Shown here piece by piece: positions 8,163 through 17,491 of a stretch of DNA of 64,000 nt. The number at the start of each line of letters is the position of its first letter. The stretch's first letter is position 1. The stretch comes from Faecalicatena_A orotica (GTDB taxonomy: Bacteria; Bacillota; Clostridia; Lachnospirales; Lachnospiraceae). The stretch is from assembly GCF_040545875.1 (NCBI RefSeq), contig NZ_JBEPMR010000011.1; one strand, written 5' to 3'. The position numbers and the translations under genes are program-made. A model generated the notes under the pieces. The model did not search any database and was not told the origin of the DNA. It saw nothing but the letters and a program-made list of their open reading frames with translations.

Positions 8163-8747
8163 CTACTCGTCTTTCAGGTTTCCTTTATTGATATGCCTCT
8201 GTACAATGGCCTGCATACATTTCCATACATCTTCTGACGTTTCTTCAATCTTCTCGTTCCGCTTATATACCTGTGACTTCTTCACGCCGTGTTCGGCCCA
8301 GCTTTTTCCGCCACTCGCGTCATTGAGCAGCAGAGGCTGGAAATTGTCCAGCAGGTGTGCAAATTTTGCATCAGGTGTCTGATACTCTTCAAATTCTTCC
8401 CACAGACTGCGGAAATACTTTCCCTGGTCTTCCGGAAGAAGCCCGAAGATTCTCTCCGCCGCCTTCTCTTCTCTCGCCCGTTTTGTCTCGGCTCCTGCGG
8501 AATCATAGGCATATGTATCCCCTGCGTCAATCTCTACCAGATCATGGATCAGTACCATAATCATAACCTTTGTCAGGTCTGTTCCGGGCACATATTCCTG
8601 AAGGAGTACTGCCATCAAAGTGATATGCCAGGAATGCTCTGCATCGTTTTCTTTCCTCTGACCATCTGCCAGATAGGACTGCCGGTAAATATTCTTTACC
8701 TTGTCGATTTCCGTAATGAATTGAATCTGCTGCTCTAACCTTGTCAT
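8163..8747 (-). CDS. HD-domain phosphohydrolase (YfbR/5'-deoxynucleotidase-like)
   Basis: 194 residues from the chosen ATG at 8747, which is preceded by AAAAGGGG at suitable spacing; an upstream in-frame ATG at 8813 has no ribosome binding site. Metal-binding HD motifs are visible: AEHSWHITLMA near residue 35, LIHDLVEIDAGD near 65 and a later HLLDNFQPLL Asp near 130. The family includes YfbR-type 5'-nucleotidases and related hydrolases; substrate specificity is unknown. First gene of the run leading to sir2 and the nitroreductase. Confidence 0.85.
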   Translation of the reverse strand: MTRLEQQIQFITEIDKVKNIYRQSYLADGQRKENDAEHSWHITLMAVLLQEYVPGTDLTKVMIMVLIHDLVEIDAGDTYAYDSAGAETKRAREEKAAERIFGLLPEDQGKYFRSLWEEFEEYQTPDAKFAHLLDNFQPLLLNDASGGKSWAEHGVKKSQVYKRNEKIEETSEDVWKCMQAIVQRHINKGNLKDE

Positions 8748-8823
8748 TTTCGCTGCCCCTTTTCTTTTCTGTTTTTGGATCTCTATATTTTTATTGTAAA
8801 CTCTCTTGTCCATTTTTACAATC

Positions 8824-8856
8824 GTTACTGTTCACAGATAACCTGTAAACAGTAAC
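8824..8856. repeat. Palindromic repeat, GTTACTGTTCA-type family
   Basis: GTTACTGTTCACAG (8824-8837) and CTGTAAACAGTAAC (8843-8856) form 14-nt arms with one mismatch around a 5-nt loop. Closely similar palindromes occur at 39075-39102 and 63033-63074. All are intergenic. Confidence 0.6.
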
Positions 8857-8900
8857 CAACAATTGCTAATGTTATGCTAAAAAGTATACCGGTTAAAAAT

Positions 8901-8955
8901 GAAAGACTCCGGATATGAGCATTTTTCAGTCCCATATCCGGAGTCTTTCTATTAT
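8901..8955. terminator. Bidirectional terminator hairpin
   Basis: GAAAGACTCCGGATATG (8901-8917) pairs perfectly with CATATCCGGAGTCTTTC (8933-8949), a 17-bp stem with a 15-nt loop, placed directly after the DUF6465 gene in the minus direction. Confidence 0.75.
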
Positions 8956-8969
8956 GTATAATGAGCATT

Positions 8970-9602
8970 TTATAAGTCTACTTTCCCTGTTGTATCACCA
9001 TTAATTACATAATACGCCGCAAATTCTTCCGGCTTCAGATAGATCTTTACATCTTTCATATCGCCGACTTTGTTTTTCAGTTCTTTTGTCCAGACATTTT
9101 TCACTTTCTGGAGAACTTCTTCCTGAGTATACTCTCTTCCCGCAAACTGAAGGAATAACTCCGTCTTAACCTCTGCTTTTTTCGCTGCTGTTCTTGCAGC
9201 TGGTTTTGCAGCTGTCTTCTTAGCTGTTGTCTTGGAAGCAGTCTTCTTAACTGCTGCTTTCTTCACAACTGGCTTCTCTTCTTTTACAGGTTCCGGATCT
9301 TTTAAAACTGCTGCTCTGGTCTCTATCGCTTTCGTCGTGTCTTTCTTCGTTTCAATCGCCTTTGCCTGACCGGCTTTTGTCTCAATAGCTTCTGTCTTAA
9401 CCGGTGCTTTTTTAACAGCCTCTTTCGCTGGTTCAGCCTTAACTGGTTTCACAGCCTCTGTCTTTTCAGCCGCTGTTTTAACGGGTTCTGCAGCCTCTGC
9501 TTTTGCAGCTGCTGTTTTTGCCGTTGTCTCTACAGCCTTTTCTGCTGCCTTCGCGGTTACTGGTTTCTTTGTTGTTTTCGTTGTTGTTTTTCTGGTTACC
9601 AT
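8970..9602 (-). CDS. DUF6465-type protein with long Lys/Ala/Thr-rich tail
   Basis: 210 residues. Residues 1-145 are low-complexity, built of imperfect repeats of K-A-T-E-V-P units (MVTRKTTTKTTKKPVTAK, repeated AVKPVKAEPAKEA, AAKPAARTAAKKA), strongly basic and resembling histone H1-like tails. Residues ~147-210 form a compact domain (LFLQFAGREYTQEEVLQKVKNVW, then VGDMKDVKIYLKPEE and AAYYVINGDTTGKVDL) that I recognise as DUF6465 of Lachnospiraceae. Function is unknown; a nucleic-acid or polyanion-binding role is inference from composition only. Single gene bounded by a strong terminator. Confidence 0.8.
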   Translation of the reverse strand: MVTRKTTTKTTKKPVTAKAAEKAVETTAKTAAAKAEAAEPVKTAAEKTEAVKPVKAEPAKEAVKKAPVKTEAIETKAGQAKAIETKKDTTKAIETRAAVLKDPEPVKEEKPVVKKAAVKKTASKTTAKKTAAKPAARTAAKKAEVKTELFLQFAGREYTQEEVLQKVKNVWTKELKNKVGDMKDVKIYLKPEEFAAYYVINGDTTGKVDL

Positions 9603-9742
9603 ACTTGCTCCCTCCTGCTAAAACAAACTCAAGTATCTTGGCTTCAACATAAACATTTTTTTGTTACAAGGGGTATTGTACCTCATTTTCCCTGAAACGT
9701 CAAAAAAAAATTTCCATAGTCACTAAAATGGTCAAGTAACTG

Positions 9743-10189
9743 TCATTTTTCTTCTTTGTACCCGCGGAAAAATTTTGAGAGGCTTTCGAGTGTTTTGAGC
9801 AAGACCGGCATCTCATTTTCGTCAAGACTCTGGATCACCGCATCTGTCATCTGCATATGGAAATCTTCATGATGCCTGTATGCCCGGCGCCCCTTTTCAG
9901 TCAGGCGGATGTATACGACACGGCGGTCCGTTTCGCTTCTTTCACGCACCACATATTTTTTATTTACCAGGCTGTTTACAGACGTAGTAAGAGACCCGGC
10001 AGTAATGCCGAGTTTCTTGGCTACCACGGACATCGTGCTGTCGCTGCCGAGTCCGATGGCCTCTATGATATGCATGTCATTGTTGCTGATATCTTTATAC
10101 TCATCTGTAATAATGGCATCTTCCTCCAATTCCCAGATTTCATTAAACAGATGTACGAGGATATCATTGATTTTCTCATGTGCATTCAC
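9743..10189 (-). CDS. fabT: MarR-family regulator, FabT-like repressor of the fatty-acid operon
   Basis: 148 residues with MarR winged-helix: dimerisation helices at the ends, HTH TMSVVAKKLGITAGSLTTSVNSLVNKKYVVRERS near 53-87, and the wing SETDRRVVYIRLTEKG. It is the last gene of the fab-acc cluster. In streptococci the orthologous position near fabH holds FabT, a MarR protein that represses fab genes with acyl-ACP as corepressor. A FabT-like palindrome (ATACTTTG-N5-CAAAGTAT) overlaps the promoter of fabH at the head of this operon, supporting the assignment. Function is inferred from family, context and operator. Confidence 0.8.
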   Translation of the reverse strand: MNAHEKINDILVHLFNEIWELEEDAIITDEYKDISNNDMHIIEAIGLGSDSTMSVVAKKLGITAGSLTTSVNSLVNKKYVVRERSETDRRVVYIRLTEKGRRAYRHHEDFHMQMTDAVIQSLDENEMPVLLKTLESLSKFFRGYKEEK

Positions 10190-10225
10190 AGATGCTGTAC
10201 TCCTTTCCTGATTCCTATTATGATG

Positions 10226-11290
10226 TCAGGACTCTTTACGGTCAAACAGGGAATCTATCACTTCTTTCACAGTTTCCATGCGCTGTGCCTGATAAGCTTT
10301 GGCTCCGCAGAATAGTAGTGCATGGTCTACATCTCCTTTTGCGGCGTTGATCAGGCCGTCTGTGATGCAGTATGGTATCTCTGCCGGATTACATCTTGCC
10401 AGACAACCGTGGCATGGTGTGTGTTCTATTTTCTCACCTAGCATAACACGTTTCATGAACGGATTCAAGATTGCACGTCCGGGCATGCCTACGGGACTCT
10501 TAACAATTACGATGTCATCCTTTTTTGCATCCAGATATGCCTGTTTATACCGGATATCGGCATCACATTCCTCTGTTGTTACAAATCTGGAAGCCACTTG
10601 AACGCCGTCGGCACCAAGTGACAATGCATGTATGACGTCTTCTCTGTCATGGATTCCCCCGGCAATTACCACTGAGATTTTTGTCTGGTATTCTTCTTCA
10701 TAAGAATGTACAACTGCTATAATTTTTTTAATCTCGTCTTCGTAAACTTCCGGTGTGTATACTTTCAGTTCATCTTCCTTAAATCCGAGATGACCGCCGG
10801 CCTTCGGGCCCTCGATGACAACAAGGTCTGCTGTGCGGCGGTATTTTTTGCCCCAGTATTTCAGAATCACCTTTGCCGATTTCTCGGTCGATACGATTGG
10901 CGCAATCTTTGTACTGCTGTCCCCCACAAGTCCCGGCAGTTCTGTCGGAAGTCCCGCACCGGAGATGATGATGTCGGCTTTTGCCTGTACGGCGGCTTTT
11001 ACATGCTGTTTATAATCTCTTAAGGCAACCATAATATTATAGCCGATCAGGCCGTCCGGTGAAATAGCCCTTGCCTTATCCATTTCTTTTTGAATCGCCC
11101 GGACATTAGCCTCAGAAGGATGCTGGTCAAAATCAGGTTCCCTGAATCCAATCTGGGCCGTGGAAATGATTCCCACTCCGCCTTCTGCCGCTACGCTGCC
11201 GGCCAGATTTCCAAGACTGATACCGACTCCCATGCCCCCTTGAATCAAAGGAACTCTCACCGTCTTTCCACCAATTTTAAATGGATCCAT
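10226..11290 (-). CDS. Nitronate monooxygenase-type flavin oxidoreductase in the fab operon
   Basis: 354 residues, FMN-binding TIM barrel of the 2-nitropropane dioxygenase/FabK superfamily: VPLIQGGMGVGISLGNLAGSVAAEGGVG at residues 14-41, IISGAGLP near 108, EGPKAGGHLGF near 160, AGGIHDREDV and GADGVQVASRFV near 215-240. A C-terminal cysteine cluster (TPCHGCLARCNP) near 300 is absent from FabK. The genuine FabK lies earlier in this operon, so this paralogue probably has a different substrate. It lies 17 nt after accDA. Exact reaction unknown. Confidence 0.82.
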   Translation of the reverse strand: MDPFKIGGKTVRVPLIQGGMGVGISLGNLAGSVAAEGGVGIISTAQIGFREPDFDQHPSEANVRAIQKEMDKARAISPDGLIGYNIMVALRDYKQHVKAAVQAKADIIISGAGLPTELPGLVGDSSTKIAPIVSTEKSAKVILKYWGKKYRRTADLVVIEGPKAGGHLGFKEDELKVYTPEVYEDEIKKIIAVVHSYEEEYQTKISVVIAGGIHDREDVIHALSLGADGVQVASRFVTTEECDADIRYKQAYLDAKKDDIVIVKSPVGMPGRAILNPFMKRVMLGEKIEHTPCHGCLARCNPAEIPYCITDGLINAAKGDVDHALLFCGAKAYQAQRMETVKEVIDSLFDRKES

Positions 11291-11307
11291 ATACTACCTC
11301 TTTTCTC

Positions 11308-13029
11308 TTACATCCTTCTGAAACGCTGATATCGTTTTTCTGTGAGATCAGCCTCTGGTAAAGCTCTATATTTCTTCAGAAATTCTGCGATTTTGATTTC
11401 CAGAGTATTGCAGACTTCTGTCAGGTTCTCTTGTGTATAATGCTCCGGTTCTGGAATCACCTGCTCGATGATTTTCAGCTCCAGAAGGTCTTTTGCCGTT
11501 AGCTTCATAACTTCCGCAGCCTCGCTTGCGCGTTTGCTGTCCTTCCACAGAATGCTCGCAAAGCCTTCCGGGGAGAGTATGGAATAAATGGAGTTTTCGA
11601 GCATCCAGACCTCATCCGCAACGGCCATCGCCAGGGCACCGCCGCTTCCTCCTTCTCCGATTACAACGGATAGGACCGGGACCTTCAGGCCTGACATCTC
11701 AAACAGGTTTCTGGCAATCGCCTCACCCTGTCCGCGCTCTTCCGCCTCTAATCCGCAGAATGCCCCGGGGGTATCTACGAAACAGATAACCGGACGGGCA
11801 AACTTTTCGGCCTGTTTCATCAGGCGGAGGGCTTTTCTGTATCCGTCAGGGGATGGCATTCCGAAGTTCCGTTCGATATTTTCCTTTGTTGTCTTCCCTT
11901 TTGCCTGCGCAATGACCGTCACAGGTATTCCTTTGAAAGATGCAATACCACCGATGATTGCCTTATCATCTTTATAGAAACGGTCTCCGTGGAATTCCAC
12001 AAAGTCTTCGAATAAGTTTTCAATGTATTCTGCCCCCACCGGACGGTCCTTCTTGCGGGATACCTGCACGCGTTCCCATGCCGTATGGTGTTTGCTGCTT
12101 TTCGCCTGCTGTGGTTCTCTGCCTTCCAGTGCGCTCATTTTTTCTTCAAATATAGTTTCCTGCAATCCGGCAACCTCTACATTTTTACAGTGGAGGCTGA
12201 GAATATGAGCCAGTTCCTGCTTCATATCTTCGCGATCCACAATTTTATCTATAAAGCCATGCTCCAGCAGAAATTCCGAGCGCTGAAAACCTTTCGGCAG
12301 TTTTTCCCCGATTGTCTGCTCAATCACGCGCGGGCCCGCGAAACCGATCAGGGCATTCGGTTCTGCCAGAATAATATCCCCCAACATTGCAAAGCTTGCT
12401 GTCACACCGCCTGTCGTCGGGTCTGTCAGTACAGAAATATAGAGCAGTCCTGCATCACTGTGGCGCTTCAAAGCAGCCGAAGTCTTCGCCATCTGCATCA
12501 GGGATACAATCCCCTCCTGCATTCTGGCACCGCCCGAACAGGCAAAGATAATAACTGGGAGCTTTTCCTCTGTAGCACGCTCCACCGCACGTGCGATCTT
12601 CTCGCCCACGGCTTCGCCCATGCTCGCCATCAAAAAGCGGCCATCGCACACGCCGATCACGGCCGGACGTCCGTCAATCACAACCTTGCCGGTAACAATC
12701 GCTTCCTCCAGATTCGTCTTCTCCTTAAGTACCTCAATCTTTTCCTCATATCCCTTAAAATCCAGCGGATTCCCCGTCACCAAGCCGCGGTCCCACTCTT
12801 CAAAAGAACCGGCATCGGCAATCATCTCAATCCTCCGGTACGCATGGACACGAAAATAACCGTGGCACTTCGGACAGATATAAAACCCATTTTTCACATC
12901 ATCCGCAATAATTGCTGCTCCACATTTATTACACTTCCGAAGCAGCCCCTCCGGGACCTCCGGTCTGGATTCCTTCAAAGAAATATAACTTTTTCTGCTC
13001 GTCTTTTTAAACATATTCTGTAACTTCAT
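11308..13029 (-). CDS. accDA: Fused acetyl-CoA carboxylase carboxyltransferase beta-alpha (AccD-AccA)
   Basis: 573 residues joining two subunits normally made separately. Residues 1-275 are AccD: zinc ribbon CNKC...CPKC near 33-55 and carboxyltransferase motifs VIIFACSGGARMQEG and LTDPTTGGVTASFAMLGD. Residues ~310-573 are AccA: DRPVGAEYIENLFEDF, VIAQAKGKTTKENIERNFGMPSPDGYRKA (biotin/CoA binding) and VIGEGGSGGALAMAVADEV. Together they transfer carboxyl from carboxybiotin-AccB to acetyl-CoA, giving malonyl-CoA. A short linker (~residues 275-310) joins the halves. It follows accC and precedes the flavin oxidoreductase. No stop or frameshift is present. Confidence 0.93.
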   Translation of the reverse strand: MKLQNMFKKTSRKSYISLKESRPEVPEGLLRKCNKCGAAIIADDVKNGFYICPKCHGYFRVHAYRRIEMIADAGSFEEWDRGLVTGNPLDFKGYEEKIEVLKEKTNLEEAIVTGKVVIDGRPAVIGVCDGRFLMASMGEAVGEKIARAVERATEEKLPVIIFACSGGARMQEGIVSLMQMAKTSAALKRHSDAGLLYISVLTDPTTGGVTASFAMLGDIILAEPNALIGFAGPRVIEQTIGEKLPKGFQRSEFLLEHGFIDKIVDREDMKQELAHILSLHCKNVEVAGLQETIFEEKMSALEGREPQQAKSSKHHTAWERVQVSRKKDRPVGAEYIENLFEDFVEFHGDRFYKDDKAIIGGIASFKGIPVTVIAQAKGKTTKENIERNFGMPSPDGYRKALRLMKQAEKFARPVICFVDTPGAFCGLEAEERGQGEAIARNLFEMSGLKVPVLSVVIGEGGSGGALAMAVADEVWMLENSIYSILSPEGFASILWKDSKRASEAAEVMKLTAKDLLELKIIEQVIPEPEHYTQENLTEVCNTLEIKIAEFLKKYRALPEADLTEKRYQRFRRM

Positions 13030-13051
13030 AGACAGCTCCTAACTTTATACT

Positions 13052-13074
13052 GCAAAGGGGTCAGACCCTTTTGC
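13052..13074. repeat. Short palindrome, AAAGGGGTC-type repeat
   Basis: GCAAAGGGGTC and GACCCTTTTGC flank a 1-nt centre in the accC-accDA gap, with one G-U position in the stem. A near-identical palindrome lies at 14943-14963 in the same operon. Confidence 0.6.
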
Positions 13075-13114
13075 GGTCCGTTTTCTGATAATTCTGAAAA
13101 TTTCCCTTTCATTA

Positions 13115-14452
<1,338 letters not shown>

Positions 14453-14467
14453 AACCTGCACATCTCC

Positions 14468-14899
14468 TTATTTTCCAACCATGAAAGTCAGTTCTGCACT
14501 GACAACGACCTTGCCATCCACAGTCGCAACCGCCTCACCGACTCCGACAGGTCCCTTCTGCTTGATGATTTTCGTTTCCAGCCTGATCTTATCTCCCGGG
14601 TTCACCATGCCTTTAAACTTACACTTCTGTACGCCCCCGAAAAACGCGATTTTGCCGCGGTGTTCCTCCTGGCTCAGAATCGCGACTGCACCGACCTGCG
14701 CCAGCGCTTCCAACGTCAGCACTCCCGGCATAACAGGATGGTCCGGGAAATGTCCCTTGAAAAAATCCTCCCGGTAAGTCACACATTTATAACCAACGGC
14801 AAACTGCCCCGGCTCATAATCCTCGATATAGTCCACCAGTAAAAACGGATGTCTGTGAGGAATAATTTCCTGAATCTGCTTAATATCTAATCTATTCAT
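14468..14899 (-). CDS. fabZ: 3-hydroxyacyl-ACP dehydratase FabZ
   Basis: 143 residues, single hot-dog domain. Begins LDIKQIQEIIPHRHPFLLVD and carries the catalytic HFPDHPVMPGVLTLEALAQ segment (active-site His and Glu) near residues 49-68, diagnostic for FabZ. It dehydrates 3-hydroxyacyl-ACP to trans-2-enoyl-ACP, the step before FabK. It sits between accB and accC, as in streptococcal fab operons. Confidence 0.96.
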   Translation of the reverse strand: MNRLDIKQIQEIIPHRHPFLLVDYIEDYEPGQFAVGYKCVTYREDFFKGHFPDHPVMPGVLTLEALAQVGAVAILSQEEHRGKIAFFGGVQKCKFKGMVNPGDKIRLETKIIKQKGPVGVGEAVATVDGKVVVSAELTFMVGK

Positions 14900-14942
14900 G
14901 CAAAAACCTTCTTTCTTTATGTCAAGCCCAAACTGACATTTT

Positions 14943-14963
14943 CAAAGGGGTCTGACCCCTTTG
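14943..14963. repeat. Short palindrome, AAAGGGGTC-type repeat (perfect)
   Basis: CAAAGGGGTC-T-GACCCCTTTG is a perfect 10-bp-arm palindrome in the accB-fabZ gap. Its partner lies at 13052-13074. No T-tract follows in the transcribed direction, so it is not an obvious terminator. Confidence 0.65.
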
Positions 14964-14974
14964 CAGTTAATTGA

Positions 14975-15475
14975 CTATTTTATAACAAACAATGGCTGTC
15001 CGTATTCTACTGTGTCCCCGTTTTGGACCAGTATTTCTGCTACTTTTCCAGAAAAATCACTTTCGATTTCGTTCATCAGTTTCATCGCCTCTACAATTGC
15101 AATGACCTGACCTTCTTTAACGCTGTCGCCGACGCTTATAAATGGCTCTGCCTCTTCTGAAGGCGCAGAATAAAATGTCCCTACCAGTGGAGATTTTACG
15201 ACTTTACCGTCTGCTTTCTTTTCTGCCGGTGTATCTGAAGCTGATGCAGCTGCCACATATGCTGTCTCATCCGATGCCATCTCGGCCGTAACAGCCGGCT
15301 TTTGTGCTGCTGGTGATACGGGTGCCTGTGTATACGCCACTGCATCTGTAGCGGCATACTGGACTGCCGCTGCCTTCTTCAGAGAAAGCTTTACTCCGCC
15401 TTCTTCATATTTAAATTCCGCCAACGCGGATTTGGATACTGAATCCACTAACTGTAATATTTCTTCTATTTTCAT
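14975..15475 (-). CDS. accB: Biotin carboxyl carrier protein of acetyl-CoA carboxylase
   Basis: 166 residues. An N-terminal helix (IEEILQLVDSVSKSALAEFKYEEGGVKLSLKK) is followed by an Ala/Pro-rich linker (~residues 35-90) and a C-terminal biotinyl domain with the biotinylation motif VEAMKLMNEIE near residue 130. Its lysine carries biotin that shuttles between AccC and AccDA. Located between fabF and fabZ. Family assignment is certain. Confidence 0.95.
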   Translation of the reverse strand: MKIEEILQLVDSVSKSALAEFKYEEGGVKLSLKKAAAVQYAATDAVAYTQAPVSPAAQKPAVTAEMASDETAYVAAASASDTPAEKKADGKVVKSPLVGTFYSAPSEEAEPFISVGDSVKEGQVIAIVEAMKLMNEIESDFSGKVAEILVQNGDTVEYGQPLFVIK

Positions 15476-15502
15476 GATATCCGCCTTTCGCGTTATTACC
15501 TG

Positions 15503-16738
15503 TTATTGATACTTCTTTACTAGCAGGGTTGCATTATGGCCGCCGAATCCAAGTGAATTGGTCAGTACATAATTGACATCCTTTTCAATCGGGGAGCCGA
15601 ATGTGTAATTCAGATCACAATCTTTTTCTGCCTCGATGCTTCCTGCCGTCTTGTGAATGAAACCGTCCTGAATACTCTTCACGCAAACGATAAACTCGAC
15701 ACCGCCTGCTGCACCGAGCAGATGCCCGATCATAGATTTTGTGGAGTTGACCGCAACATCTTTCGCCGCATCCCCGAGCGCATATTTGATCGCCCTCGTC
15801 TCAAACAAATCGTTATGATGTGTGCTCGTTCCGTGTGCGTTGATATAGTCGATCTGCTCTGGAGCAACGCCTGCTTCCTTCATCGCAATCTTCATCGCCA
15901 TACCGGCTCCTTCCCCGTCTTCCTGTGGGGATGTGATGTGGTATGCATCTCCTGTAGAACCGTAGCCTGCCAGCTCGGCGTAGATCTTTGCCCCTCTCTT
16001 CTTTGCATGCTCAAGTTCCTCAAGAACAACGATACCGGCTCCCTCTCCGAGCACAAACCCATTTCTGTCTTTGTCAAACGGAATGGATGCCCGCATCGGG
16101 TCCGTGGAAGTGGAAAGTGCGGTCAGTCCTGAAAATCCGGCCACGCCTGTCGGACAGATACAGCTTTCCGTACCGCCGGCAACCATGATATCCGCATCAT
16201 CATACTGGATTGCACGGAACGCATCACCGATACAGTTTGTTCCGGAAGCACACGCAGTCACAACATTTGTACATTTCCCTTTTAAACCTAACTGAATCGA
16301 AACATTCCCTGCCGCCATGTTGGAAATCATCAGCGGCACCATCAGCGGATTGACCCTGCTCGGTCCTTTTTCCACAATCTTTGTATAATTCTGTTCTACA
16401 ACCTGGAGGCTTCCGATACCGGAGCCGACAATTACGCCTGCGCGGTATGCGTCTTCCTTCGAAATGTCTATACCAGAATCTTCAAATGCTTCCTTTGCCG
16501 CAGCAACCGCGTACTGGGAAAAAGGCTCCATACGTTTTGCCGCCTTAAAATCCATTCGCTCTTTTGCCACAAAATCTTTCACCTCTGCAGCGATTTGCAC
16601 TTTATATTCAGATGCATCAAATTTTGTAATTGGTCCGATTCCGACTTTTCCTTCACGAATCCCGCTCCAGAATTCTTCTACCGTATTACCGATCGGAGTC
16701 ACTGCCCCCAGTCCGGTCACTACAACTCTTCTTTTCAT
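15503..16738 (-). CDS. fabF: 3-oxoacyl-ACP synthase II FabF
   Basis: 411 residues, thiolase fold. Starts RRVVVTGLGAVTPIGN; the active-site Cys is in VVTACASGTNCIGDA near residue 163 and the catalytic histidines are in NAHGTSTHHND near 303 and SMIGHLLGAAG near 339. Condenses malonyl-ACP with acyl-ACP in chain elongation. It is followed by accB and preceded by fabG with a 12-nt gap. Normal length (E. coli 413). Confidence 0.97.
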   Translation of the reverse strand: MKRRVVVTGLGAVTPIGNTVEEFWSGIREGKVGIGPITKFDASEYKVQIAAEVKDFVAKERMDFKAAKRMEPFSQYAVAAAKEAFEDSGIDISKEDAYRAGVIVGSGIGSLQVVEQNYTKIVEKGPSRVNPLMVPLMISNMAAGNVSIQLGLKGKCTNVVTACASGTNCIGDAFRAIQYDDADIMVAGGTESCICPTGVAGFSGLTALSTSTDPMRASIPFDKDRNGFVLGEGAGIVVLEELEHAKKRGAKIYAELAGYGSTGDAYHITSPQEDGEGAGMAMKIAMKEAGVAPEQIDYINAHGTSTHHNDLFETRAIKYALGDAAKDVAVNSTKSMIGHLLGAAGGVEFIVCVKSIQDGFIHKTAGSIEAEKDCDLNYTFGSPIEKDVNYVLTNSLGFGGHNATLLVKKYQ

Positions 16739-16750
16739 ACTAATCTCCTT

Positions 16751-17491
16751 TTACATTGCCATTCCGCCGTCTACACACAAGACCTGTCCTGTAATGTATC
16801 TTGCTTTTTCTGATGCCAGAAATGCCGCCGCCTCGGCGATGTCTTCCGGTTCCCCGAACGTTCCCAGCGGTATCTGCGCGACAGAGGCTTCTTTTACCTT
16901 CTCCGGCAGTACCTCTGTCATTTCCGTATGAATAAATCCCGGTGCAATGGCATTTACCGTAATCCCTCTGGATGCCAGTTCCCTTGCCGCCGATTTTGTC
17001 AGTCCGATCACTCCTGCTTTAGATGCACAGTAGTTTGCCTGCCCTGCATTTCCCAAAACACCGGATACGGATGAAAGATTAATAATGCGGCCGCTTCTCT
17101 GCTTCATCATCTGTCTGGAGGCAAAACGGATGCAGTTGAAAGTCCCCTTCAGATTCGTATCGATTACCGCATCAAAATCATCCTCTGACATCCTCATCAA
17201 AAGACCATCTCTTGTGATTCCTGCATTGTTAACCAGAATGTCAATTCTTCCAAACTTTGCAGTCACTTCTTTTATAAAATTCTCACAGGCCTGGAAATCG
17301 GATACATTACACTGCATCACTTCCGCTTTTCCGCCGTTTTTTTCAATCTCATTCTTAACTTCCTCTGCTCTGTCGGCAGAACCATTATAATTAATCACGA
17401 CAGCCGCGCCTTCTTCTGCCAGCTTGAGGGCGACCGCTCTTCCGATGCCTCTCGATGCGCCTGTAACAATCGCTGTTTTTCCTTCTAACAT
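16751..17491 (-). CDS. fabG: 3-oxoacyl-ACP reductase FabG
   Basis: 246 residues, short-chain dehydrogenase. NADP-binding TGASRGIG near residue 10, NNAGITRDGLL near 87 and catalytic Ser...YCASK near 140-156, plus the C-terminal GQVLCVDGGMAM. Reduces 3-oxoacyl-ACP. The start overlaps the end of fabD by 7 nt, indicating coupling. Confidence 0.96.
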   Translation of the reverse strand: MLEGKTAIVTGASRGIGRAVALKLAEEGAAVVINYNGSADRAEEVKNEIEKNGGKAEVMQCNVSDFQACENFIKEVTAKFGRIDILVNNAGITRDGLLMRMSEDDFDAVIDTNLKGTFNCIRFASRQMMKQRSGRIINLSSVSGVLGNAGQANYCASKAGVIGLTKSAARELASRGITVNAIAPGFIHTEMTEVLPEKVKEASVAQIPLGTFGEPEDIAEAAAFLASEKARYITGQVLCVDGGMAM

